DNA of 64,000 bases. It comes from Planomonospora sp. ID82291 (GTDB lineage: Bacteria; Actinomycetota; Actinomycetes; Streptosporangiales; Streptosporangiaceae). The notes below the pieces were generated by a model. That model had not been told where the DNA came from. It did no database searches and saw nothing but the letters and a program-made list of their open reading frames with translations. Location: positions 992,001 to 1,056,000 of the forward strand of contig NZ_JABTEX010000002.1 of the NCBI RefSeq assembly GCF_015711645.1, given 5' to 3'. Shown piece by piece: positions 8,358 to 14,831 of the stretch. Within the stretch, counting starts at the first letter, position 1. Each line of letters begins with the position of its first letter. Made by a program: the position numbers and the translations under genes.

Positions 8358-8405
8358 GGCACCGTCGGTGACCGCGGACCCGGCACCGTCGGTGACCGCG
8401 GACCC
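8358..8405. repeat. 24-bp perfect tandem duplication
   Basis: Two identical 24-base units, each containing CACCGTCGGTGACCGCGGAC, occupy 8358-8381 and 8382-8405. They lie about 50 bp beyond the 3' end of the minus-strand beta-propeller gene. Confidence 0.9.
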
Positions 8406-8453
8406 GGACCCGCCGCCGGGAGGGGTGAGGGCCGCCGGGTCCGGTTGCTCGCG

Positions 8454-9446
8454 TCAGCCCACCTGGAGGAGGCCGTGCAGCCGGTTGCGGGGCTTCTCGG
8501 GCAGGGTCTGCAGCCGCTCGCCGGAGGAGGAGAGGACGACCAGCGTGTTGGCGGTCCGGCCCGCGACCCGGACGACCAGGCGGCCGTCGCGCAGGTAGAG
8601 GGCGCCGATGAGCCTGCCCTTGACCGGGAGGGCGACCTTCTTCCCGGTCCGCGTGTCGTACACCGACGGGATGAAGGCCGTCGGCCACGAGCCGTCTCCG
8701 GCGGGGGCGTTCGCGCCGATCGCGTTCACCACGACGCGGCGGCCGTCGGGGGACAGGCCCGCCACGTGGTTGGCCGTCCTGACGCCGGGGACCCGCCGGG
8801 AGGTGCGGGAGACGGTGTCCAGGAGGTGGACGCCCTCGGTGGTCCCGGCGTATCCGGCGAGGGTGCGGCCGTCGGCCGACCAGGTCAGGTGGCAGGGGCC
8901 GGGGGTCGTCCCCGCCTTGGCCCGGCCGCTGCCGTCCGCGCCGACCACGGCGACGGCGGTCCGCTCGGACGCGCCCGCCAGGGGGAAGGCGACCCGGGCG
9001 GAGTCGGCGGACCAGGCGGGGGTCAGGCAGGGGGCGCCGTAGGCGGCTCCCCTGGCGACGACCTTGTCGGTGGTTCCGCCGGCGGCGGGGACGGAGACGT
9101 GCAGACGTCCTCTGCCGTCGATCCAGGCGATCTTCCCGCCGTCGGGGGAGACGGAGAACTGCCCGGAACCGGAGCGGTCGGTCCAGACGGCCCGCCCGCT
9201 CTCCGTCGCCAGGCGGACGCCGCTGCTGTAGCGGAGGTAGACGCCCTTGCCGGTCAGCGGGACCGGCGCGGTCTGCGCGGGTGCGCTCTGAGCCGGTACG
9301 GCCGGCGCGGTCTGCGCGGGTACGGTCTGAGCCGGTACGGCCGGCGCGAGGAACGCCTGTGCGGGTCCGGCGAGTGCGGCGGACGCCGCGGTGGACACGG
9401 TGAGGGCGGTGAGTACGGCGCCTGTGGTGAGGGCCCAGCGCTTCAC
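8454..9446 (-). CDS. Secreted TolB/WD40-like beta-propeller protein
   Basis: This 330-residue product begins with a Sec signal peptide (MKRWALTTGAVLTALTV, then A-rich with cleavage near AQAFLAPA). A Pro-Ala-Gln-Thr repeat linker follows to about residue 65. The rest shows propeller-blade repeats such as FSVSPDGGKIAWIDGRG, PAWSADSARVAFPL, LTWSADGRTLAGYAG and GLSPDGRRVVVNAI. Such blades are typical of TolB/PD40 domains. GTG 9446 is supported by GGGAGA about 10 bases upstream. No catalytic motif is visible, so it is more likely a binding or scaffold protein outside the membrane. It stands alone, with no close neighbour on its strand. Confidence 0.85.
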   Translation of the reverse strand: MKRWALTTGAVLTALTVSTAASAALAGPAQAFLAPAVPAQTVPAQTAPAVPAQSAPAQTAPVPLTGKGVYLRYSSGVRLATESGRAVWTDRSGSGQFSVSPDGGKIAWIDGRGRLHVSVPAAGGTTDKVVARGAAYGAPCLTPAWSADSARVAFPLAGASERTAVAVVGADGSGRAKAGTTPGPCHLTWSADGRTLAGYAGTTEGVHLLDTVSRTSRRVPGVRTANHVAGLSPDGRRVVVNAIGANAPAGDGSWPTAFIPSVYDTRTGKKVALPVKGRLIGALYLRDGRLVVRVAGRTANTLVVLSSSGERLQTLPEKPRNRLHGLLQVG

Positions 9447-9788
9447 GATGCTCTTCTCCCAGAGGTTCGGTACCCGTCAGAGGAGCGGGTCGGTAGAGGT
9501 CTTCCTGTTCCCGGTGATCCGCCCGAGTCGACATCCGAGAGCTTCGCCGTCCGGAGCCGGATGATCGCCGGGACGTCGTCGTGAATCCTCGCACACCGTC
9601 CCGGGGAGCCCTCTCCCGGAGGGCGTTCCCCCTCTCCACCCCGGGCGGCGTCCGATCACTCAGGTTCGACCCGTGAAGTCCACGCACCGATCGCAGCGGC
9701 CTGTCCGCCGCGGATGACGAGTTCATGGGGTGACGGGGCCCGTGAGCGGCTCCGGAGCATCCGTCGGGACCGAGCCGTGTCGCCGCGG
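9447..9788. other. Intergenic stretch, nothing recognised
   Basis: These 342 bases separate two minus-strand genes. I see no ORF with coding character, no tRNA-like fold and no strong terminator. One modest hairpin, GCCCTC-TCCCG-GAGGGC, is present near 9610 without a T-run. Confidence 0.5.
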
Positions 9789-10790
9789 TCAACGGGCGCG
9801 GAGGTCGCCCAGGAGGCGGGTGATCTCTTGGACGATCAGTTCGGGTGCGCCGTACATCGCCTGCTTGGTGTAGCGGCGCAGCCGCCAGCCCTCGGCGAAG
9901 ATCTGGTTCTGGCGCAGGACGTCCTTCATCCACCGCCCGTTGTGGTTGTCGCCGTCGTACTCGATGGCGAGTTTCGCGTCGGGGTAGGCCAGGTCGACGC
10001 GGGCCAGGCGCAGGCCGGTCTCCTCGCAGATCTCGAACTGGGAGACGGGCCGGGGCAGGCCCGCGCGGACGAGCAGCAGCCGCAGGCGGGTCTCCATGGG
10101 GGACTCGGCCAGCGGGTCGCTCAGCTCGACGACCTCGGGCAGCCGCCGTACGCCGCGCTGCCGCGGATGACGGGCGGCCGTCTCCAGCAGGGCGGCGGGG
10201 GCGAAATGGCGGCGTCTGCGGGTGCGGGCCAGCGCGTCGACGGCCACGACCGCCTCGGTCAGGTCGGGTCCGGTCCGGGCCAGGTCGAAGGCGAGCCGCA
10301 GCGGGGTGAGGACAGGGACGCCGCGGATCGCGGTGATCTCGCCGGGGGCCAGGGCGGCGTGCCGTACGGACACTCCGGCGCGGGGGCGCATGGTCGTGCC
10401 TGGCGGGACGACCACCTCGATGACCGCGTGGTCCTTCCGGCCGGGACGGGCCGTCGTGCGGTCCTGACCCGGGAGGGACGCCGCCGTGCCGGTGCGGGGT
10501 GAAGCGGCGCCATCCGGGCTGGGCGTGTTCGGCAGGAGATCGACGCCGTGCAGCCACGCGCCCGCGTGCCCGCTGACCGCGCCGCCCTCGGGAAGGAGCA
10601 GGGCGATGGCGGTGATGCGCAGATCGAGGGTGATCTCCTCGGAGTGATGGACGTAGACGTCGGGAAACATGCGTTTCCAGCAGGCGTTGCGCAACTCTCC
10701 GCGGGTGAGCAGACCGTCGCGTACGGCCTGCGATCCCTGGAACGGGCCGCTGCGAAGCTCTTCGGGGAGGCGGGGGCGTCGCGGCACCAT
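9789..10790 (-). CDS. AbiEi-like antitoxin/regulator fused to DUF559 (Vsr-like) endonuclease domain
   Basis: This protein has 333 residues. The N-terminal part (FQGSQAVRDGLLTRGELRNA, then KRMFPDVYVHH) matches the winged-helix and start of the AbiEi-like family. The middle contains VSVRHAALAPGEI and TPLRLAFDLAR, usual for the actinobacterial versions. The C-terminal 100 residues are DUF559: RVDLAYPDAKLAIEYDGDNH supplies the D...E-x-D of a PD-(D/E)xK fold, then GWRLRRYT. ATG 10790 is chosen over the longer frame from 10883, whose extra residues come from the upstream inverted repeat region. No AbiEii nucleotidyltransferase toxin lies next to it. A 21-bp-arm inverted repeat 50 bp upstream may be its operator. 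Confidence 0.8.
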   Translation of the reverse strand: MVPRRPRLPEELRSGPFQGSQAVRDGLLTRGELRNACWKRMFPDVYVHHSEEITLDLRITAIALLLPEGGAVSGHAGAWLHGVDLLPNTPSPDGAASPRTGTAASLPGQDRTTARPGRKDHAVIEVVVPPGTTMRPRAGVSVRHAALAPGEITAIRGVPVLTPLRLAFDLARTGPDLTEAVVAVDALARTRRRRHFAPAALLETAARHPRQRGVRRLPEVVELSDPLAESPMETRLRLLLVRAGLPRPVSQFEICEETGLRLARVDLAYPDAKLAIEYDGDNHNGRWMKDVLRQNQIFAEGWRLRRYTKQAMYGAPELIVQEITRLLGDLRAR

Positions 10791-10841
10791 CGAAGTCTCA
10801 CACGAGGACGGCCTCGCGGCCCCGCATTCCGGAGGGCAACG

Positions 10842-10904
10842 CGTTGATGTTGTCGATATGGCTGGAAAACGAGGGTGGATCACGCCATATCGACAACATC
10901 AACG
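10842..10904. repeat. Perfect inverted repeat, 21-bp arms with 21-bp loop
   Basis: The left arm 10842-10862 reads CGTTGATGTTGTCGATATGG plus one C. The right arm 10884-10904 is its exact reverse complement. The 21-base loop is TGGAAAACGAGGGTGGATC plus AC. The arms are clearly richer in A+T than the flanks. It sits 52 bp upstream of the AbiEi-like/DUF559 gene, over its likely promoter. The rest of 10791-11201 holds no convincing gene. Possible readings are an operator for an AbiEi-type autoregulator, a transcribed hairpin, or a small mobile palindromic element. Confidence 0.9.
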
Positions 10905-11201
10905 GTGGCGGGCCGGGGATCTGCGGGTTGGGGGAGGGGCGTACGGTGCTGAACGGGTGGGTGAGGCGGAGAAAGCCAGGGACGGAAGGGCGGTGAGTGA
11001 TGCCAAGTCATCGTTTGCTGCTCTTGTCGACATATGGGTTTCGTCCGGCGGTCGGCAGGGCCTGTGAGCATAGGCTGGGTGGGAGAAGCGGCCCTCAGCC
11101 CGGGGTGTCGACCGTGTCCGGTCCCAGAGGCTGATCACGCGGCGTCCCTTCGGGTGATCTGTGTCGATCACCGGTCACGGGCCGTGGAGGGGGCAACCAT
11201 C

Positions 11202-11630
11202 ATGATCACGACAATGCGGCGTGCCGCGGTGGTCGCGGGTGCCATCGCGGCCCTCGGGCTCACCGGGCAGGGCGGTGTCCTGGCCGGCAGCGCCGACGGC
11301 GGCCACCCGTACCCGTACGGAAACTGCCAGTACGGCGGATACGGAGGCCATGGCGGATACGGAGGCGGATACAGGGACTGCGATCACGGATACGGATACG
11401 GGAACTACGGGTACGGCGGATACGGCAATCACGGCCACGGCGGGTACGGCAAGCCCGGGTACGGCGGGTACGGCGGGTACGGCGATCACGGCCACGGCGG
11501 GTACGGCGATCACGGCCACGGTGGGTACGGCGATCACGGCCACGGCGGGTACGGCGATCACGGCCACGGCGGGTACGGCAAGCCCGGGTACGGCGGGTAC
11601 GGCCAGGGTAAGCACAAGCACCACCGTTGA
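11202..11630 (+). CDS. Secreted Gly/Tyr/His-rich repeat protein
   Basis: This 142-residue product starts at ATG 11202, 9 bases after GGAGGGGG. A signal peptide (MRRAAVVAGAIAALGLTGQG, cleavage near VLAGSADG) is followed by about 105 residues made almost only of Gly, Tyr, His, Asp, Asn, Lys and Pro. Units are GGYGDHGHG (four tandem copies), GKPGYGGYG and YGYGNYGYG, ending in GKHKHHR. Two Cys occur early in the mature part. No family function can be assigned. The composition suits metal (Zn/Cu/Ni) binding, wall adhesion or a low-complexity matrix protein. It stands alone, and its repeats are also exact at DNA level. Confidence 0.8.
   Translation: MITTMRRAAVVAGAIAALGLTGQGGVLAGSADGGHPYPYGNCQYGGYGGHGGYGGGYRDCDHGYGYGNYGYGGYGNHGHGGYGKPGYGGYGGYGDHGHGGYGDHGHGGYGDHGHGGYGDHGHGGYGKPGYGGYGQGKHKHHR
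11475..11570. repeat. 24-bp coding tandem repeat, four copies
   Basis: Units 11475-11498, 11499-11522, 11523-11546 and 11547-11570 are identical apart from one C-to-T change in the second (GGGTACGGCGATCACGGCCA core). Each encodes one GYGDHGHG block. Near-perfect nucleotide identity points to recent copy-number change rather than old, protein-level conservation. Confidence 0.92.
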
Positions 11631-11664
11631 GTCGGTCCGGGCCGGATCAGGCGCCGACACACAG

Positions 11665-11919
11665 GTGGGCCGACATGAAGGTGGGGAGGCGGTCCTTCAC
11701 CTGAAGCGGACTCCGGGCCGCACGCTGTTCGGCGGACCGTTCGCCGAGGTGGCCGCCGCGGGGGGTGTCCCGCCGCAGCAGGTCTGCCTCGCCTGGGAAC
11801 TGGCCAGGAGCCCCGTGATGATCCCGATCCCCGGAGCCGGCCGCCCGGAGAGCATCCTCGGCCCGGTGCGCGCCGCCGGGTTCGAGCCGAGCCAGGAGGA
11901 ACCGTCCGGGCCGGGGTGA
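11665..11919 (+). pseudogene. Aldo/keto reductase C-terminal remnant
   Basis: An open frame of about 84 codons ends at 11919. It reads FGGPFAEVAAAGGVPPQQVC, LAWELARSPVMIPIPGAGRP and ESILGPVRAAG. This is the last part of an aldo/keto reductase: the helix with Q-V-A-L-A-W, the I-P-G (NADPH-phosphate region) and the following helix. The barrel with the catalytic Asp-Tyr-Lys-His is absent, and the upstream sequence is the unrelated Gly/Tyr/His-rich gene. No convincing start or ribosome binding site is present. It is best read as a deletion remnant. Confidence 0.7.
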
Positions 11920-11969
11920 GCCGGCGATCGGGCGGCGGGGCCGGGGTTCCGGTTCCGCCGCCCGGGGGA

Positions 11970-12521
11970 TCAGCGCTGCGGCGAGCGGGTCAGCGGCCGG
12001 AGCAGGGCCTGGACCAGGGTCCGGGTCTGCTGACGGTGGTCCCGGGCGACGAACGCGAGTACGGCGCCGAACGCGACCGGGAGCAGGGCCCAGGCGGGCT
12101 CGATCACCAGGATCTGGGTCAGGGCGGCACCGGCCATCAGACCGATGAGCCCGGTCGCGGCGACGCCGGCCAGCGGCGGGACCAGCAGACCGATCCCGCC
12201 CGCGAGTTCGACGGCACCGGTCACGTACCGGAACCACTGGCCCCAGCCGATCAGTTCGAAGGTCTCCACCGCGTTCTGCTCGCCGGCGAGCTTGGGCAGG
12301 GCGGAGGCGATGACCAGGAAGAGCGCGATGAGGATCTGGAGGGTCCGCAGCACCGTGCGGAGGGTGCTGCGGGGAGCGCCGTGAGGGACGGCGTTGCGGG
12401 AAGTGCCGTGAGAGGCGGCGCTGCGGGAGGCGGCGGTGCCGACGGCGTCCGCGGCGGCGGCGGTACCGGCGGCGGTGCCCGTGGCGGTGGTACGGGTGGC
12501 GGGGGTCTGCGGGGCGGCCAT
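11970..12521 (-). CDS. DoxX family membrane protein
   Basis: This 183-residue product has an Ala/Thr/Ser-rich N-terminal 55 residues and then the DoxX fold. The first membrane helix is LRTLQILIALFLVIASALPK, followed by FELIGWGQWFRYVTGAVELA, GGIGLLVPPLAGVAATGLI and two more helices. ATG 12521 has GGAAGGA about 8 bases upstream. An ECF42-type promoter (12568-12594) lies 47 bases ahead, the same motif as before the DGPF gene, so I infer control by the adjacent ECF42 sigma factor. DoxX proteins are four-helix membrane proteins linked to redox or thiol stress; the biochemical role is open. Confidence 0.9.
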   Translation of the reverse strand: MAAPQTPATRTTATGTAAGTAAAADAVGTAASRSAASHGTSRNAVPHGAPRSTLRTVLRTLQILIALFLVIASALPKLAGEQNAVETFELIGWGQWFRYVTGAVELAGGIGLLVPPLAGVAATGLIGLMAGAALTQILVIEPAWALLPVAFGAVLAFVARDHRQQTRTLVQALLRPLTRSPQR

Positions 12522-12567
12522 GGCGGCTGTCCTTCCGGAGGCTGGTCTGCTTGTTCTCTGACCACGC

Positions 12568-12594
12568 GTCGAACGGGTGACGGCCCGATCGACA
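12568..12594 (-). promoter_or_regulatory. ECF42-type promoter upstream of doxX
   Basis: On the minus strand TGTCGA (12589-12594) is separated by exactly 17 bases from CGAC (12568-12571). ECF42 targets in Streptomyces carry TGTCGA in the -35 and CGA(C/T) in the -10 region. The flanking GGAGCCG before and CGACGCG after are shared with the promoter at 14591-14617. The predicted leader to the doxX start is about 40 bases. Confidence 0.75.
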
Positions 12595-12666
12595 CGGCTC
12601 CGGACTTTTCTCAGAATTTTTTCCCGGCGGCCCGACGTCGCCCGCATGGAACGGCGTCGACGCAGG

Positions 12667-13941
12667 TCAAGAGGGCGTGCATGCGGCGGCGCGGGCCAGC
12701 AGAGCGGCACGTGCGGGGAGGTTACGGGTGAGGGACGCCGCGCGTTCGAACTCCGCGCGGGCCTCGTCCAGGCGGCCCAGCCGGGCGAGCAGGTCCCCGC
12801 GTACGGACGGCAGCAGGTGGTAGTCCTTCAGCGCGGGTTCCGAGCCGAGGGCGTCGACGAGCTCCAGCCCGCGCGCCGGGCCGTACGCCATCCCGAGCGC
12901 GACCGCGCGGTTGAGCTCGACCACCGGTGAGGGGGTGAGCCGGACGAGCAGCTCGTAGAGGGCGGCGATGCGCGGCCAGTCGGTCTCCTCGGCGGTGCCG
13001 GCCTGTGCGTGGCAGGCGGCGATCGCGGCCTGCAGGACGTACGGGCCGGGTGGTGCGCCGATCCTCTCCGCCCGCAGCAGCGCCGCGAAACCGCGCCGGA
13101 TCAGCAGCCGGTCCCACAGGCCGCGGTTCTGGTCGAGGATCCGCACGGGCTCGCCGGACGGGCCGGTACGCGCCCGGGTGCGCGAGGCCTGGATCTCCAT
13201 CAGCGCGACGAGGCCGTGGACCTCGGCCTCCTGCGGGGCGAGCCCGGCCAGGACGCGGCCGAGGCGCAGCGCCTCCTGGCAGAGGTCCACGCGCACCCAC
13301 GAGGTGCCGCCGCTCGCGGTGTAGCCCTCGTTGAAGATCAGGTAGATGACCTCCAGGACCGAGGCCAGCCGACCGGCGCGCTCGGCGCCCTCGGGCACCT
13401 CGAACGGCACGCCCGCCTCGGCGAGCGTGCGCTTGGCGCGGACGATCCGCTGCGCGACGGTCGCCTCGGAGACCAGGAAGGCACGGGCGATCTCCTCGGT
13501 CGTCAGGCCGCCGAGCAGGCGGAGCGTGAGCGCGGCGCGCGCCTGGGCGGACAGGACGGGATGGCAGGCGGTGAACACCAGCCGGAGGAGATCGTCCTCG
13601 ATGGGCTCGGCGTCCAGGACCGCGTCGAACTCCGGGGCCGGATCCGCATCCTCCAGTCCGTGCCCGATCTCCTCCAGCTTGCGCTCCAGCCGCTGCTGCC
13701 GGCGGATCCGGTCGACGGCCCGGCGCTTGGCGACGGCCATGAGCCAGGCGCCCGGGTTGTCCGGGACACCTGACTCCGGCCACTGTTCGAGCGCCGCGAC
13801 CAGGGCGTCCTGCGCCAGTTCCTCGGCCAGGCCGATGTCGTGCACCATCCGCGCGAGGCCGGCGATGATGCGGGCCGACTCGATCCGCCAGACCGCGTCG
13901 ATCGTCCGCTGGATGTCCCGCTGGGGGTCGGAGGCCGTCAC
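12667..13941 (-). CDS. ECF42-group RNA polymerase sigma factor with C-terminal TPR-like extension
   Basis: This protein has 424 residues, twice the length of a simple ECF factor. Region 2 includes LAEELAQDALVAALEQWP and NPGAWLMAVAKRRAVDRIRR. Region 4 includes ARAALTLRLLGGLTTEEIAR and SEATVAQRIVRAKRTLAEAG. The long C-terminal part has VIYLIFNEGYTASGG, ELNRAVALGMAYGPARGLEL and a final TPR-like helix pair, which is the ECF42 architecture. GTG 13941 is chosen since the longer frame enters tandem repeats. ECF42 factors sit with DGPF/YCII genes and lack an anti-sigma factor; that context is present here. Confidence 0.93.
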   Translation of the reverse strand: MTASDPQRDIQRTIDAVWRIESARIIAGLARMVHDIGLAEELAQDALVAALEQWPESGVPDNPGAWLMAVAKRRAVDRIRRQQRLERKLEEIGHGLEDADPAPEFDAVLDAEPIEDDLLRLVFTACHPVLSAQARAALTLRLLGGLTTEEIARAFLVSEATVAQRIVRAKRTLAEAGVPFEVPEGAERAGRLASVLEVIYLIFNEGYTASGGTSWVRVDLCQEALRLGRVLAGLAPQEAEVHGLVALMEIQASRTRARTGPSGEPVRILDQNRGLWDRLLIRRGFAALLRAERIGAPPGPYVLQAAIAACHAQAGTAEETDWPRIAALYELLVRLTPSPVVELNRAVALGMAYGPARGLELVDALGSEPALKDYHLLPSVRGDLLARLGRLDEARAEFERAASLTRNLPARAALLARAAACTPS

Positions 13942-13950
13942 GCCGACGAT

Positions 13951-14078
13951 GAGAGCACCCGGAGCCCACCCGCGCAAGTCCGGACGAGAGCTCCCGGAGT
14001 CCACCCGTGCAAGTCCGGACGAGAGCTCCCGGAGTCCACCCGTGCAAGTCCAGACGAGAGCTCCCGGGCAGGCTCGGA
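13951..14078. repeat. 35-bp tandem repeat, three copies plus a partial
   Basis: Units of 35 bp run at 13951-13985, 13986-14020 and 14021-14055. A fourth broken copy follows to about 14078. Shared core: GAGAGCTCCCGGAGTCCACC. The array begins 10 bp upstream of the ECF42 sigma start, where its promoter or leader should be, so copy number could affect expression. There are no unique spacers, so it is not CRISPR. Confidence 0.9.
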
Positions 14079-14112
14079 CGAGGAGGTCGCATCGGTCCGC
14101 CGCCGGCCCGGT

Positions 14113-14158
14113 CCGGTCGGGTGGGGACCCGTGTGCCGGTCGGGTGGGGACCCGTGTG
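14113..14158. repeat. 23-bp tandem duplication
   Basis: CCGGTCGGGTGGGGACCCGT plus GTG occurs at 14113-14135 and again at 14136-14158. It lies between the DGPF gene and the ECF42 sigma gene. A separate 13-bp duplication (CTCACTGCCCGGG, 14179-14191 and 14192-14204) covers the DGPF stop codon. Confidence 0.88.
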
Positions 14159-14192
14159 CCGGGAGGCGACGGGCCGGGCTCACTGCCCGGGC

Positions 14193-14537
14193 TCACTGCC
14201 CGGGCATCGGGTCCTCGGGGCCGAACACCTGCTGGATCACGCCCGCGCCGTCACCGGCGATCCTCCAGAAGCGCTTGGACAGCTCGACCGCCTCCTCCTT
14301 GGTGCGCGTCTCGATGAGCGCGAACCCGACGACGGCCTCCTTGGCCTCGGTGTAGGGGCCGTCGGTCACGGTGACCGTACCGCCGGAGGACGTGATGCGG
14401 GTGGCCCGGGGGTCCAGCCCGCCGGTGGCCAGCAGCACCCCGGCCCGGCTCATCTCCTCGATGAACCGGCCCATCTCGGTCATCAGCTGCTCGTCCGGGA
14501 CGGTCCGGGTCTCGGTGGTCATCATGAGGAACCGCAT
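14193..14537 (-). CDS. DGPF/YCII-domain protein of the ECF42 locus
   Basis: This 114-residue product starts MRFLMMTTETRTVPDEQLMT and contains the family hallmark VTDGPYTEAKEAVVGFALIE, a DGP-(F/Y) motif. ATG 14537 has AGGAG 8 bases upstream; longer versions would read through the promoter. YCII/DGPF proteins have a dimeric alpha/beta barrel, and some act on small chlorinated or peroxidic compounds, but the role beside ECF42 is not known. The upstream ECF42-type promoter (14591-14617) and the sigma gene just downstream show that it belongs to that regulon. Confidence 0.93.
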   Translation of the reverse strand: MRFLMMTTETRTVPDEQLMTEMGRFIEEMSRAGVLLATGGLDPRATRITSSGGTVTVTDGPYTEAKEAVVGFALIETRTKEEAVELSKRFWRIAGDGAGVIQQVFGPEDPMPGQ

Positions 14538-14590
14538 CGTGGTGCTCCTTGTCGTTCCGGCCGGGTCCGTTCCCGGCCTCTCGGTGACGC

Positions 14591-14617
14591 GTCGAGCGGG
14601 CGGTGGCCCGATCGACA
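14591..14617 (-). promoter_or_regulatory. ECF42-type promoter upstream of the DGPF gene
   Basis: On the minus strand TGTCGA (14612-14617), 17 bases, then CGAC (14591-14594). The surrounding bases GGAGCCG-TGTCGA-TCGGGCC match the doxX promoter closely. The predicted leader to ATG 14537 is about 46 bases. Confidence 0.78.
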
Positions 14618-14661
14618 CGGCTCCGGGAATTCTTCCGAGATTTCTTCCCGGGAGTCCACGA

Positions 14662-14740
14662 CGCGGGGACGGGATCGGGGCGGGCGATGCGGGGACGGGA
14701 TCGGGGCGGGCGGGGCGATGCGGGGACGGGACCAGGACGG
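14662..14740. repeat. 27-bp-period G-rich imperfect tandem repeat
   Basis: GCGGGGACGGGATCGGGGCG followed by GGC occurs at 14662-14684 and 14689-14711, with a diverged third copy to about 14740. It lies between the adhE stop and the DGPF promoter. No gene is seen in 14620-14831. Confidence 0.8.
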
Positions 14741-14831
14741 GGCGGGGCGCCTCCGGACGGTCCCGGACGCGGGACGGTCCCGTCCGGCCGGGAGGCTGGA
14801 CGGGACCGGTGAGAACGGGAGCGCGTGCCCG

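Larger units (their letters stand above)
7969..8453. other. Intergenic stretch with tandem repeats, no convincing gene
   Basis: About 485 bases lie between the small-gene pair and the beta-propeller gene. A plus-strand frame of 107 codons (8048-8371) exists, with the plausible segment RLWTAEDRDIIRILGSVDQP. However, it has no clear ribosome binding site and its middle is a repeat, so I do not call it a gene. The stretch holds a 15-bp tandem repeat (8146-8190) and a 24-bp tandem repeat (8358-8405). Confidence 0.5.

Noticed and set aside
8048-8371. Plus-strand 107-codon frame in the intergenic region
   Set aside because: The C-terminal part looks somewhat protein-like, but there is no ribosome binding site and the middle is a 15-bp tandem repeat.
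7141-10557. Minus-strand open frame of about 1100 codons across several intergenic regions
   Set aside because: It reads through opposing and same-strand genes in another frame, has an Arg/Pro/Gly composition typical of G+C-rich shadows, and no ribosome binding site.
13951-14078. Repeat array considered as a CRISPR
   Set aside because: Units are contiguous without unique spacers and no cas genes are present.
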